Positions 17,669 to 24,957 are shown, counted from the stretch's first letter. The stretch is 64,000 nt of DNA from UBA3839 sp902776985 (GCA_902776985.1 CACYSD010000008.1:14377-78376), one strand, 5' to 3'. The notes: generated by a model from the letters alone, not told the origin. Numbers and translations are program-made.

Positions 17669-18498
17669 ATCACAATTTTTACATCCTTGAATTCATATCT
17701 GCGTAATTCGCCGTTCTCAAGTCTTAGCACTAGATGACCGGTCTTTTCTACATCCGCTATTTCTGCGAGAAACTCACCATTCGCGTCAGCGTATTTATAA
17801 AAGCCCGACTTACGATAAAGCCACACCTTATATAATCGGCGTACAGCATCAGCATCGCCTTGACGAATTACGTCGTAGATGGTAATGAACCTGCCAAGTA
17901 TCTGAGAAAGAATTGCCTCACGGTCGAATTCTTTCCCTGCAATCTGTGCCATCGACACAGGGTTTGGCGCATCGCTGTGGAAAACTTCCTGATTGATATT
18001 GATGCCAGTGCCAATGATGCATGTTTCGATGTTGCTTCCACGGAGATCGCACTCAATGAGTGTTCCGCTGACTTTCTTATTACCTATATATATATCGTTA
18101 GGCCACTTTACTCTACATTCGTCCGTAACAACAACCTCGTTTACTGTCAGGGCTACAGCAAGAGCCATAACTTGGCTCAGCACAAACTGTTCAGAAGCTT
18201 TGAGGAAGTCCGGATGACAGACTATCGAGAACAACAGGTTCTTACCTGCTTCAGCCTCCCAGGAATTACCTCTCTGTCCACGTCCTGAGGTTTGTTCATC
18301 GGCAATAATTACAGATATTTCGGGCAACTCGTCATTGTTGTCCAATCTGCGTCTGGCTTCGTTGTTTGTTGAGTCAACCGATGCCAGAAGTATCCGTTTG
18401 TTTATTCTTGTTTCTATTTCTCTTAAATTTAGCTGCAAAGATACTGAGTTTGTTTGAGAAAACGAAAACTTTCCAGTATCTTTGCAGTCAAACAACAT
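17665..18498 (-). CDS. birA: Biotin-[acetyl-CoA-carboxylase] ligase, no DNA-binding domain
   Basis: The protein has the biotin ligase catalytic domain: VDSTNNEARRR near the start, SGRGQRGNSWEAEAG (the biotinyl-AMP loop), VKWPNDIYIGNKKVSGTLIE, then GTGININQEVF. There is no N-terminal helix-turn-helix, so it is a monofunctional BirA/BPL. The start is uncertain. The first ATG in frame is at 18498 (277 residues), but the predicted promoter lies inside that extension. No ATG, GTG or TTG occurs between the predicted transcript start and the catalytic core. The stop overlaps queA by 4 bp. The gene diverges from tadA, and the two share a symmetric promoter region. Confidence 0.9.
   Translation of the reverse strand: MLFDCKDTGKFSFSQTNSVSLQLNLREIETRINKRILLASVDSTNNEARRRLDNNDELPEISVIIADEQTSGRGQRGNSWEAEAGKNLLFSIVCHPDFLKASEQFVLSQVMALAVALTVNEVVVTDECRVKWPNDIYIGNKKVSGTLIECDLRGSNIETCIIGTGININQEVFHSDAPNPVSMAQIAGKEFDREAILSQILGRFITIYDVIRQGDADAVRRLYKVWLYRKSGFYKYADANGEFLAEIADVEKTGHLVLRLENGELRRYEFKDVKIVI
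18433..18487. promoter_or_regulatory. Symmetric divergent birA/tadA promoter region
   Basis: CTGCAAAGATACTG (18433-18446) and CAGTATCTTTGCAG (18474-18487) are a perfect 14-bp inverted repeat. Each arm contains a TATCTTTG promoter box, one facing birA and one facing tadA. The plus-strand box has TTTG at 18453-18456 with a 20-bp spacer. The minus-strand box has TTTC at the matching place. The two promoters overlap head to head. Confidence 0.7.
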
Positions 18499-18505
18499 AT
18501 ATATT

Positions 18506-18940
18506 ATGATCGAAGACGAAAAATTCATGCGAGAGGCATTGGCTGAGGCACACAAGGCTTTGGAAAAGGATGAGATTCCTATTGGCGCTGTTGTAGTCTC
18601 CAACGGACGAGTGATTGGTCGTGGGCATAACCTCACGGAAACCCTTCACGATGTTACCGCACATGCGGAAATGCAGGCTATAACTGCGGCTGCGGAGTAT
18701 CTTGGTGGGAAATATCTTGACCGATGTGCGCTCTACGTCACTGTCGAACCATGTGTAATGTGTGCAGGAGCTATAGGTTGGAGTCAGTTGGGTAAACTGG
18801 TTTTCGGTGCCGCTGACGAAAAACGAGGTTTCCAGCGTTTCGCACCTCAAGCCCTTCATCCTCGTTGCACTGTCACTCAGGGAGTGCTTGCCGACGAATG
18901 CGCCACTCTTATGAAAGAGTTCTTCAAAAGCAAAAGATAG
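18506..18940 (+). CDS. tadA: tRNA(adenine34) deaminase
   Basis: From the ATG at 18506 the protein has 144 residues. A TTG eight codons upstream lies inside the promoter box and is rejected. The zinc-dependent deaminase motifs are present: H53-A-E55 in TAHAEMQAI and PCVMCAGAI with Cys83 and Cys86. A TadA-type region (LGGKYLDRCALYVTVEPC) leads into the second motif. TadA converts adenosine 34 of tRNA-Arg(ACG) to inosine and is normally essential. Its promoter overlaps that of birA, and the argR regulatory region begins right after its stop codon. Confidence 0.93.
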   Translation: MIEDEKFMREALAEAHKALEKDEIPIGAVVVSNGRVIGRGHNLTETLHDVTAHAEMQAITAAAEYLGGKYLDRCALYVTVEPCVMCAGAIGWSQLGKLVFGAADEKRGFQRFAPQALHPRCTVTQGVLADECATLMKEFFKSKR

Positions 18941-18945
18941 CCCAT

Positions 18946-19107
18946 TTCTGCATATTTTTCTGTAAAGTGTGCATGCTTTTACATAAAAACTGCATATTTA
19001 TAACAATATTTGCATATTTTATACAAATTTCTTGTATATTTTCTTCTTGTTTTGCATAAAAATGCGTAATTTTGCACCGTTTTTCAAATAAATATGCATT
19101 TTTAACT
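18946..19107 (+). promoter_or_regulatory. argR promoter and probable ArgR operator cluster
   Basis: The 182-bp gap before argR is very AT-rich and repeats the word TGCATA/TGCATATTT at least six times (18950, 18970, 18990, 19012, 19054, 19094). TTGCATAAAAATGCGTAA is close to a palindrome and resembles known ARG boxes (two AT-rich half sites). TAATTTTG at about 19066-19073 can serve as the argR promoter box, directly overlapped by the best palindrome. This arrangement suggests autoregulation by arginine-bound ArgR. Confidence 0.6.
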
Positions 19108-19122
19108 TTTTATATTTTTGAA

Positions 19123-19593
19123 ATGGGAGTCAAATATTCTCGATTAGACACAATTAAGATGATTATTTCCAGCCGTGAGGTCGGAAATCAGGATGACCTT
19201 CTCAAGGAATTGGCAGAAGAGGGTTATCAACTCACTCAGGCTACACTTTCACGCGACCTTAAACAGCTGAAGGTTGCCAAGGCAAGTAATAGTATGGGCA
19301 AACCAGTGTATGTCTTGCCTAACAACACTATGTACAAACGTATCAAGGACCATCGTCCTGCTCACGAGATGATGATGTACAGTGGTTTTATATCATTGAA
19401 TTTCTCCGGAAACATGGCTGTGATCCGTACTCGCCCAGGTTATGCAAGCAGCATAGCTTATGATATAGACAATGCCAATATACCGCAGATTATCGGAACT
19501 ATTGCAGGTGATGATACAATCTTCATTGCTTGTGAGGAAGGCTGTTCACGCGACTCCATCCGTGAAGCGCTGAGCGCTCTTATTCCAGTATAG
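19123..19593 (+). CDS. argR: Arginine repressor
   Basis: The ATG at 19123 (MGVKYSRLDTIKMII) gives 156 residues, the normal ArgR length. An upstream TTG would add a leader from the operator DNA and is rejected. The N-terminal winged helix (about 8-70) includes LTQATLSRDLKQLKV, the typical recognition helix of ArgR. The C-terminal domain has GTIAGDDTIFIAC, the arginine-binding and hexamer interface motif. ArgR senses L-arginine and represses biosynthesis genes. It is first in the run argR-GNAT-argG-argC-argD, all on this strand, and repeated AT-rich boxes upstream suggest autoregulation. Confidence 0.94.
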   Translation: MGVKYSRLDTIKMIISSREVGNQDDLLKELAEEGYQLTQATLSRDLKQLKVAKASNSMGKPVYVLPNNTMYKRIKDHRPAHEMMMYSGFISLNFSGNMAVIRTRPGYASSIAYDIDNANIPQIIGTIAGDDTIFIACEEGCSRDSIREALSALIPV

Positions 19594-19647
19594 GATAATA
19601 ATAATGTATCATTATCATTGTAAAAGCAACAAATCATTATAATCCAA

Positions 19648-20262
19648 ATGGAAAAACCAGAGATACAGATTCTCGTGGCTGACGCATCACACGAGAAATA
19701 TGTTGATACAATTCTCAAAACTATTGCTGATGCCGCTAAGGACCGTGGAACAGGTATTGCGAAGCGTACTCACGAATACCTTGCTACCAAAATGAAGGAA
19801 GCAAAAGCTGTCATCGCACTTTGTGGTGACCGTTTTGCAGGCTTCAGTTATATTGAGACATGGGGAAACAAACAATATGTCACAACTTCAGGACTTATCG
19901 TCCATCCTGACTTCCGCCATCTCGGTATCGCTAAGCGAATCAAGGATATGACATTCTCGCTTGCACGTACGCGCTGGCCTCATGCAAAAATTTTCTCACT
20001 CACCAGTGGAGCAGCGGTCATGACCATGAATACTCAGCTCGGTTATCAGCCGGTTACATTTGCAGACCTCACCGACGACGAGGCTTTCTGGAAGGGATGT
20101 GAGGGTTGCCAGAATGTTGATGTTCTCCACCGCACCGGCCGCAAATATTGCATTTGCACAGCGATGCTTTACGATCCCGAAGAACATCTACCGGCAAAAA
20201 TCCCACAGGATGTGATTGACCGAATCAATCGAATGGAAGGTAAGACAAAGACTGAAAAATAG
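19648..20262 (+). CDS. GNAT-family N-acyltransferase in the arginine operon
   Basis: The 204-residue protein has a GNAT fold. The acyl-CoA binding segment reads TSGLIVHPDFRHLGIAKRIK at about 90-110, and a later strand reads HAKIFSLTSGAAVMTMN. The C-terminal part is Cys-rich (CEGCQNVDVL, RKYCICTAML), which is unusual for GNATs. It sits between argR and argG, with no other glutamate acyltransferase (argA or argJ) in the window. I infer that it makes the first step, acylation of glutamate. In Bacteroides fragilis the transcarbamylase uses N-succinylornithine, so the acyl donor could be succinyl-CoA rather than acetyl-CoA. The biochemical role is not shown by sequence alone. Confidence 0.8.
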   Translation: MEKPEIQILVADASHEKYVDTILKTIADAAKDRGTGIAKRTHEYLATKMKEAKAVIALCGDRFAGFSYIETWGNKQYVTTSGLIVHPDFRHLGIAKRIKDMTFSLARTRWPHAKIFSLTSGAAVMTMNTQLGYQPVTFADLTDDEAFWKGCEGCQNVDVLHRTGRKYCICTAMLYDPEEHLPAKIPQDVIDRINRMEGKTKTEK

Positions 20263-20300
20263 AATCAATAGAACTCAAGAACTTAAGAACTTAAAAATAT

Positions 20301-21506
20301 ATGGAATCAAAGAAAAAAGTTGTCGTTGCTTTTAGCGGCGGTCTCGACACCAGTTACACAGTAATGTATCTCGCCAAGGAGAAAGGTTATGAAGTTCACG
20401 CAGTATGTGCCAACACAGGCGGATTCAGCGCAGAACAGCTTCGCACTAATGAAGAAAATGCCTATCGTCTTGGTGCTACAAAATATGTCACACTTGACGT
20501 GACTCAGGAGTACTACGAGAAATCTCTTAAGTACATGGTTTTCGGAAATGTACTCCGTAACAACTGCTATCCAATCTCTGTGTCTTCAGAACGTATCTTC
20601 CAGGCACTCGCCATTGCCCGTTATGCAAAGGAAATCAATGCTTCTGCCATCGCACATGGTTCTACAGGTGCTGGTAACGACCAGATCCGTTTTGATATGA
20701 CTTTCCTCGTTATGGCTCCTGGAGTTGAAATCATCACTCTTACTCGTGACGGAAACCTCTCTCGTCAGGAGGAAGTGGATTATCTCAATAAGAACGGATT
20801 CGATGCAGACTTCGCAAAACTCAAATACTCTTACAACGTAGGTATTTGGGGAACATCAATCTGTGGAGGTGAAATCCTCGATTCCAAGCAGGGTCTTCCT
20901 GAGTCTGCATATCTCAAGCATCCAACCAAACAGGAACCGGAACTCCTTCGTCTCGGTTTCGAGAAAGGTGAACTGTGCAGTGTCAACGGCAAGCATTATG
21001 ACGATAAGATTAAGGCAATTCAGGCTGTTGAGGAAATCGGTGCTGCCTATGCTGTAGGTCGTGACTGCCACGTTGGTGATACCATCATCGGTATTAAGGG
21101 ACGTGTAGGATTTGAGGCAGCAGCTCCAATGCTTATCATAGGTGCTCACCGTTTCCTTGAGAAGTACACACTCTCTAAGTGGCAGCAGTATTGGAAGGAT
21201 CAGGTAAGCAACTGGTACGGTATGTTCCTCCACGAGAGCCAGTATCTCGAGCCAGTAATGCCGGATATCGAAGCCATGCTCACTTCAAGTCAGCGCAACG
21301 TAACAGGTGAGGTAACACTTGAACTCCGTCCTTACAGCTTCCAGACAGTAGGTGTGGACAGCCCTAACGATCTTGTCAAGAACAAACTGGGTGAATACGG
21401 AGAAACAGCAAAGGCATGGTCAAGCGAAGATGCCAAAGGCTTCATCAAGGTAACATCAACACCTCTCCGCGCTTATTATCTTGCACATCCAAACGAAAGA
21501 AGGTAA
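20301..21506 (+). CDS. argG: Argininosuccinate synthase
   Basis: The 401-residue protein has the N-terminal PP-loop ATPase motif VVVAFSGGLDTSYTVMYLA and the downstream motif AHGSTGAGNDQIRFD. It joins citrulline and aspartate using ATP in the cytoplasm. The frame ends with TAA at 21504-21506, immediately followed by the left repeat of the DUF559 unit (CCCCCTCCCGACC), so the mobile unit touches the stop codon. The 3' half includes the usual synthetase region (VGVDSPNDLVKNKLGEYGE). The upstream neighbours argR and GNAT and the downstream argC and argD are on the same strand. Confidence 0.96.
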   Translation: MESKKKVVVAFSGGLDTSYTVMYLAKEKGYEVHAVCANTGGFSAEQLRTNEENAYRLGATKYVTLDVTQEYYEKSLKYMVFGNVLRNNCYPISVSSERIFQALAIARYAKEINASAIAHGSTGAGNDQIRFDMTFLVMAPGVEIITLTRDGNLSRQEEVDYLNKNGFDADFAKLKYSYNVGIWGTSICGGEILDSKQGLPESAYLKHPTKQEPELLRLGFEKGELCSVNGKHYDDKIKAIQAVEEIGAAYAVGRDCHVGDTIIGIKGRVGFEAAAPMLIIGAHRFLEKYTLSKWQQYWKDQVSNWYGMFLHESQYLEPVMPDIEAMLTSSQRNVTGEVTLELRPYSFQTVGVDSPNDLVKNKLGEYGETAKAWSSEDAKGFIKVTSTPLRAYYLAHPNERR

Positions 21507-21989
21507 CCCCCTCCCGACCTCCCCGAGGGGAGGAGAAGAAAAAGCATTATGGGAAAGAATGACGGAAACTACAACACAGCATCACCGGATAGGTATTTGC
21601 TCCTGAAAGGTTTCGCCCAGACAAATAAACGTTTTCAAACTGACGCAGAAAGACTGCTGTGGGAACATATTCGAGCAAAGCAATTATGCGTTAAATTCAA
21701 CAGACAACATATTATCGGTGATTTTATCGTAGACTTCGTTTGTATCGAGAAGAGGCTTGTCATAGAGGTAGATGGAGGGTATCATTCAGAATACGAACAA
21801 ATAGAAAAAGATGAGTTCAGAACTGAACGGCTGAAAGATTTAGGTTTTCATGTCATACGTTTCAAAAACGAAGAAGTCTTTGAAGACATTTCTGGCGTAC
21901 TGAATATTATAAAAGAAAAACTTTATCAATAGAAATGAGTAATTTAAAAATATCCTCCCCTCGGGGAGGAATAAAGGTGGGGGTTTTGG
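21507..21989 (+). mobile_element. DUF559 unit 1, inserted between argG and argC
   Basis: The unit is about 483 bp. Its left end is CCCCCTCCCGACC followed by CTCCCCGAGGGGAGGAG (21507-21536). Its right end, 21953-21989, is TCCTCCCCTCGGGGAGGA followed by ATAAAGGTGGGGGTTTTGGG. The right end reversed gives a C-run, a spacer and CCTCCCCGAGGGGAGGA, matching the left end, so the unit is bounded by inverted repeats with internal palindromes. It carries one gene (DUF559, 21549-21932). The right repeat lies inside the first codons of argC. Unit 2 at 29.9 kb has the same layout and nearly the same size. Confidence 0.75.
21549..21932 (+). CDS. DUF559 domain protein, Vsr-like endonuclease fold
   Basis: The 127-residue protein fits DUF559 (PF04480), which has a restriction-endonuclease-like fold related to Vsr. 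Key blocks are a DAERLLWEHIR helix, FNRQHIIGDFIVDFVC, the strand and acidic cluster LVIEVDGGYH, then RTERLKDLGFHVIRFKNEEV. The Asp in IVDF, Glu in IEVDGG and the following His are the likely active-site residues. It starts 12 bp after the left repeat and stops 2 bp before the argC ATG. It interrupts an otherwise ordinary arginine operon. A second copy at 29947 shares its core pattern though the two proteins differ at many positions, so they are not a recent duplication. Confidence 0.9.
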   Translation: MGKNDGNYNTASPDRYLLLKGFAQTNKRFQTDAERLLWEHIRAKQLCVKFNRQHIIGDFIVDFVCIEKRLVIEVDGGYHSEYEQIEKDEFRTERLKDLGFHVIRFKNEEVFEDISGVLNIIKEKLYQ

Positions 21990-22933
21990 GTGCGGCAGGT
22001 TATACAGGTGGGGAACTCATCCGATTGCTCCTTAACCACTCGCAGGCTGAGATAGTTTTTGCTAATAGCGAATCAAATGCAGGCAACCTCGTAAGCGATG
22101 TGCATGAAGGTTTGGTCGGTGAAACCGACCTTCGCTTCACATCGGAAATGCCTTTCGACACGGTTGAAGTGCTGTTCTTCTGCTTCGGTCACGGAAAGAG
22201 CGAAGCGTTCCTCAAGGAGCACAGCATACCTGAGAATGTGAAGATCATAGATCTTGCACAGGACTTCCGCATCAAGGGCGACCACGACTATATTTATGGT
22301 TTGCCGGAAACTCACCGTGATATAATTGCTGAATGTAAGCATCTCGCCAACCCTGGTTGTTTTGCCACATGTATTCAGCTGGCTATGTTGCCTGCGCTGA
22401 AAGCGGGAATCATTAGTGGTGATATTCATGTGAACGGAATCACAGGCAGCACAGGTGCAGGACAGAAGCCTGGAGCAACCACTCATTTCTCTTGGCGCAA
22501 CGACAACTGCTCTGTCTATAAGACCTTTACCCACCAGCACCTGCATGAGATAAACCAGACGGTACAGGAACTTTGTCCTGGCTACGACGGACGTGTTCTC
22601 TTCATTCCGCAGCGAGGCTGTTTCTCACGAGGCATTTTCGTTACAGCTTACGCAAAGTGTGACAAGTCCATAGAGGAAGTTCAGCAGATATATGCGGATT
22701 ATTACCGCGACGCAGCCTTCACTCATTTCGTCACCAAAAGTCCTGATATGAAGCAAGTGGTGAATACCAACAAGGCTGTAGTGTATGTAGAGAAATACGA
22801 AGACCAGCTTCTTATGATTTCTTGCATCGACAATCTCCTCAAAGGTGCCGTAGGTCAGGCAGTGCAGAACATGAACATCATGTTCGGACTTGAAGAAACA
22901 ACAGGACTTAACCTCAAAGCATCCGCGTTTTAA
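21935..22933 (+). CDS. argC: N-acetyl-gamma-glutamyl-phosphate reductase with repeat-derived N-terminus
   Basis: The 332-residue protein has the NAD(P)-binding start VGVLGAAGYTGGELIRLL and Cys142 in NPGCFATCIQLAMLP as the catalytic nucleophile. Later motifs (GSTGAGQKPGATTHFSWR, FIPQRGCFSRGIF) are also typical. It reduces N-acyl-glutamyl phosphate. The first dozen residues, MSNLKISSPRGGIK, are encoded by the right end of the DUF559 unit and are not a normal ArgC start. The end of the repeat even encodes part of the first strand of the Rossmann fold. The start codon itself lies in the inserted unit. argD follows 6 bp later. Confidence 0.95.
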   Translation: MSNLKISSPRGGIKVGVLGAAGYTGGELIRLLLNHSQAEIVFANSESNAGNLVSDVHEGLVGETDLRFTSEMPFDTVEVLFFCFGHGKSEAFLKEHSIPENVKIIDLAQDFRIKGDHDYIYGLPETHRDIIAECKHLANPGCFATCIQLAMLPALKAGIISGDIHVNGITGSTGAGQKPGATTHFSWRNDNCSVYKTFTHQHLHEINQTVQELCPGYDGRVLFIPQRGCFSRGIFVTAYAKCDKSIEEVQQIYADYYRDAAFTHFVTKSPDMKQVVNTNKAVVYVEKYEDQLLMISCIDNLLKGAVGQAVQNMNIMFGLEETTGLNLKASAF

Positions 22934-22939
22934 AAGATT

Positions 22940-24070
22940 ATGAAATTATTCGACGTATATCCATTATTCCCGATAGCAATTGAACGTGGTAAGGGATGCC
23001 ACGTGTGGGACGACAAAGGACAGGAATATCTTGACCTCTATGGCGGTCATGCAGTAATCTCCATCGGTCATAGCCACCCACACTACATAGAAAAACTTAC
23101 AGAACAGCTCAGTAAGATAGGTTTCTATTCCAACTCCGTGCAGAATCCTCTCCAGCAGCAACTGGCTGAGCGTCTCGGCAAAATATCTGACTACGAAGAC
23201 TATCAGCTCTTCCTGATTAACTCCGGTGCGGAAGCTAACGAGAACGCACTCAAGCTGTCTTCGTTCTACAACGGACGAACTCGTGTCTTGTCTGCCCAGA
23301 AAGCATTCCACGGACGTACATCGCTTGCGGTAGAAGTCACCAACAATCCGAAGATTATTGCACCAATCAACGACAATGGTCATGTAACTTACTTGCCATT
23401 GAACGACATCAACGCTTGGCGCACGGAAATTGAGAAAGGTGACGTCTGCGCCTGCATCATTGAGTGTATTCAGGGAGTTGGCGGCATACGCATGGCAACG
23501 CCTGATTTTATGCAGAGCCTGAGCAAACTCTGTGAGGTACACAACACAGTGCTTATCTGCGACGAAATTCAGTGTGGCTATGGACGTAGCGGACGTTTCT
23601 TCGCACATCAGTGGCTTGGCGTCCGTCCCGACATCATCACAGTTGCAAAGGGAATTGCCAATGGTTTCCCTATGGGTGCGGTACTCATTTCTCCGAAGTT
23701 CACGCCTGTCTATGGACAACTCGGCACCACTTTCGGTGGCAGCCATCTGGCATGTGCTGCAGCACTCGCCGTGCTTGACGTTATGGAGAGTGAACGCCTT
23801 GTTGAAAACGCAAATGAGGTAGGGTCTTATCTCATTCAGAAACTTCAGGAGGCTAACCTCCCTCATGTGGTTGAAGTCCGTGGACGCGGACTGATGATTG
23901 GTATCGAACTCGATGTTCCTTATAAGGACATCCGCAGCCGCTTAGTCAGCGAACTGCATTGCTTCACCGGTTGCGCAGGCACCAACACCCTTCGTCTGCT
24001 TCCACCTCTTTGTCTTACAAAAGCCGAAGCCGACGACTTCCTCACTCGCCTCAAATCCGCAATCGGATAA
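22940..24070 (+). CDS. argD: Acylornithine aminotransferase
   Basis: The 376-residue class III aminotransferase starts LFDVYPLFPIAIERGKGCHV. It has INSGAEANENALKLS in the cofactor-phosphate region, LICDEIQCGYGRSG, and the PLP-binding Lys near residue 237 in VAKGIANGFPMGAV. It converts N-acyl-glutamate semialdehyde to N-acyl-ornithine. The 6-bp gap to argC and the strong terminator right after it make it the last gene of the operon. Whether the acyl group is acetyl or succinyl in this organism cannot be told from this protein. No frameshifts are visible. Confidence 0.93.
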   Translation: MKLFDVYPLFPIAIERGKGCHVWDDKGQEYLDLYGGHAVISIGHSHPHYIEKLTEQLSKIGFYSNSVQNPLQQQLAERLGKISDYEDYQLFLINSGAEANENALKLSSFYNGRTRVLSAQKAFHGRTSLAVEVTNNPKIIAPINDNGHVTYLPLNDINAWRTEIEKGDVCACIIECIQGVGGIRMATPDFMQSLSKLCEVHNTVLICDEIQCGYGRSGRFFAHQWLGVRPDIITVAKGIANGFPMGAVLISPKFTPVYGQLGTTFGGSHLACAAALAVLDVMESERLVENANEVGSYLIQKLQEANLPHVVEVRGRGLMIGIELDVPYKDIRSRLVSELHCFTGCAGTNTLRLLPPLCLTKAEADDFLTRLKSAIG

Positions 24071-24093
24071 TATTATTGTTCTCCAATATCTTC

Positions 24094-24124
24094 AAAGCCT
24101 CTGCATCTGCAGGGGCTTTTTTGT
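24094..24124 (+). terminator. Terminator of the arg operon
   Basis: AAGCCTCTGCA and TGCAGGGGCTT pair as a stem of about 11 bp around a two-base loop, followed by TTTTTTG. It lies 24 bp after the argD stop. Confidence 0.88.
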
Positions 24125-24202
24125 TTTCCTCCTTCTCATCATACCCACTCCCTTATTTAGAATCGTTATAAATTAGCAAAAAGGGGGATTTTAACATTAA
24201 TA

Positions 24203-24300
24203 GACCCTCTCTAACTCCCCCAAGGGGGAGGATAAAGCCATCCGGATGGTAATGCTTCACTCTTCATTCTTCATTCTTCATTTAAAACGGGGGGTAGGCT
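24203..24300. repeat. Nested repeats: TTCATTC repeat inside a GC-rich repeat
   Basis: A GC-rich left end (GACCCTCTCTAACTCCCCC, AAGGGGGAGGATAAAG) and the palindrome CCATCCGGATGG come first. They are followed by a TTCATTC-type repeat at 24253-24283, and then AAAACGGGGGGTAGG. This looks like a 34-bp-family repeat placed inside a GC-rich family unit. The larger gap between argD and the outer membrane barrel (24071-24957) otherwise holds a candidate small RNA, several AACTTCCGTTG and GACATTTTG word repeats at 24360-24480, and a promoter for the barrel. Confidence 0.6.
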
Positions 24301-24480
24301 GTTTTGTTTGTTTCTTGCTAACTTTGGTTGCAACTTGCGAGCCAAAACTCGCAAGCACTGAGCAAAATGTCAAAACCTCCATCTCCGATTTTTACCAATA
24401 CTTAACTTTTTTCAAAACTCCACTTAACTTCCGTTGCAACAAAACTTAACTTTGACATTTTGCAAAGTTAACTTCCGTTG

Positions 24481-24588
24481 AAAAAAGACTTCGCCAGAAT
24501 TTGAACTCCGGCGAACTTACATTTTGTCAAAATGACAAAAAAAGAAAGGATGCATATCCGCTGTCCGAATACGCATCCTTTCCCTGCT
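24481..24588 (-). ncRNA. Candidate small RNA with two terminator-like hairpins
   Basis: On the minus strand a canonical promoter (24624-24593) would start transcription near 24587. The first stem is GAAAGGATGC (24582-24573) pairing with GCATCCTTTC (24553-24544), followed by TTTTTTT. A second stem, TTCGCC with GGCGAA (24515-24490), is followed by TTTTTT. No open frame of useful length is present. The product would be about 50 nt, or about 105 nt if the first terminator is read through. This is a prediction from promoter, structure and terminator only. Confidence 0.45.
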
Positions 24589-24592
24589 AATG

Positions 24593-24624
24593 CAAATATA
24601 CAACATTTTTCCTCGAAATGCAAA
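24593..24624 (-). promoter_or_regulatory. Canonical promoter driving the candidate small RNA
   Basis: Read on the minus strand: TTTG (24624-24621), a spacer of exactly 20 bp, and TATATTTG (24600-24593). This is a textbook Bacteroidetes promoter facing away from the outer membrane barrel gene, with no minus-strand gene downstream before argD. Confidence 0.65.
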
Positions 24625-24819
24625 TGTTAAAATCCAAATTAACAATTATCCTTATAATTCAATTGTCTGATTATCAACCATATGTTTTTTGTTAAAAAGG
24701 ATTCTTAAAGTCAAATACGGAGATTTACCAGTAATGCGTGATTTTTTTAACACTTTTTGGTGAAAAAATATTATTTATTGTTCAAAAAGTACTGTTGCGC
24801 TTCTTTTTATCAAAATTCC

Positions 24820-24852
24820 TTTGGTGACTTGTTATAAAACTCTATACCTTTG
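24820..24852 (+). promoter_or_regulatory. Promoter of the outer membrane barrel gene
   Basis: TTTG (24820-24823), a 21-bp spacer and TACCTTTG (24845-24852) lie about 100 bp before the gene. The leader contains a small hairpin (ATGAGG and CCTCAT at about 24866-24889). Confidence 0.7.
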
Positions 24853-24957
24853 CAGCGATTTTCAGATGAGGGGAATCCGAAAACCTCATAAAAACAGAGT
24901 AGGATAGTATAGAAACAAACATTCATTATTTTTTAATTTTTTATTTCAGAAAGGAAA

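Noticed and set aside
18499..18636. Upstream extension of birA to a 323-residue product
   Set aside because: The extra codons are antisense to the start of tadA and do not resemble the helix-turn-helix seen in bifunctional BirA.
21507..24070. Idea that DUF559 in the arg operon is a Vsr repair gene with a cytosine methylase partner
   Set aside because: No cytosine methyltransferase is nearby, there are two copies in unrelated places, and both are bounded by the same type of repeat.
24490..24515. Possible tRNA 3' end (TTTGAACTCCGGCGAA resembles a T-arm and acceptor stem)
   Set aside because: No cloverleaf, anticodon arm or CCA end can be built around it. The sequence is better explained as a terminator-like hairpin on the minus strand.
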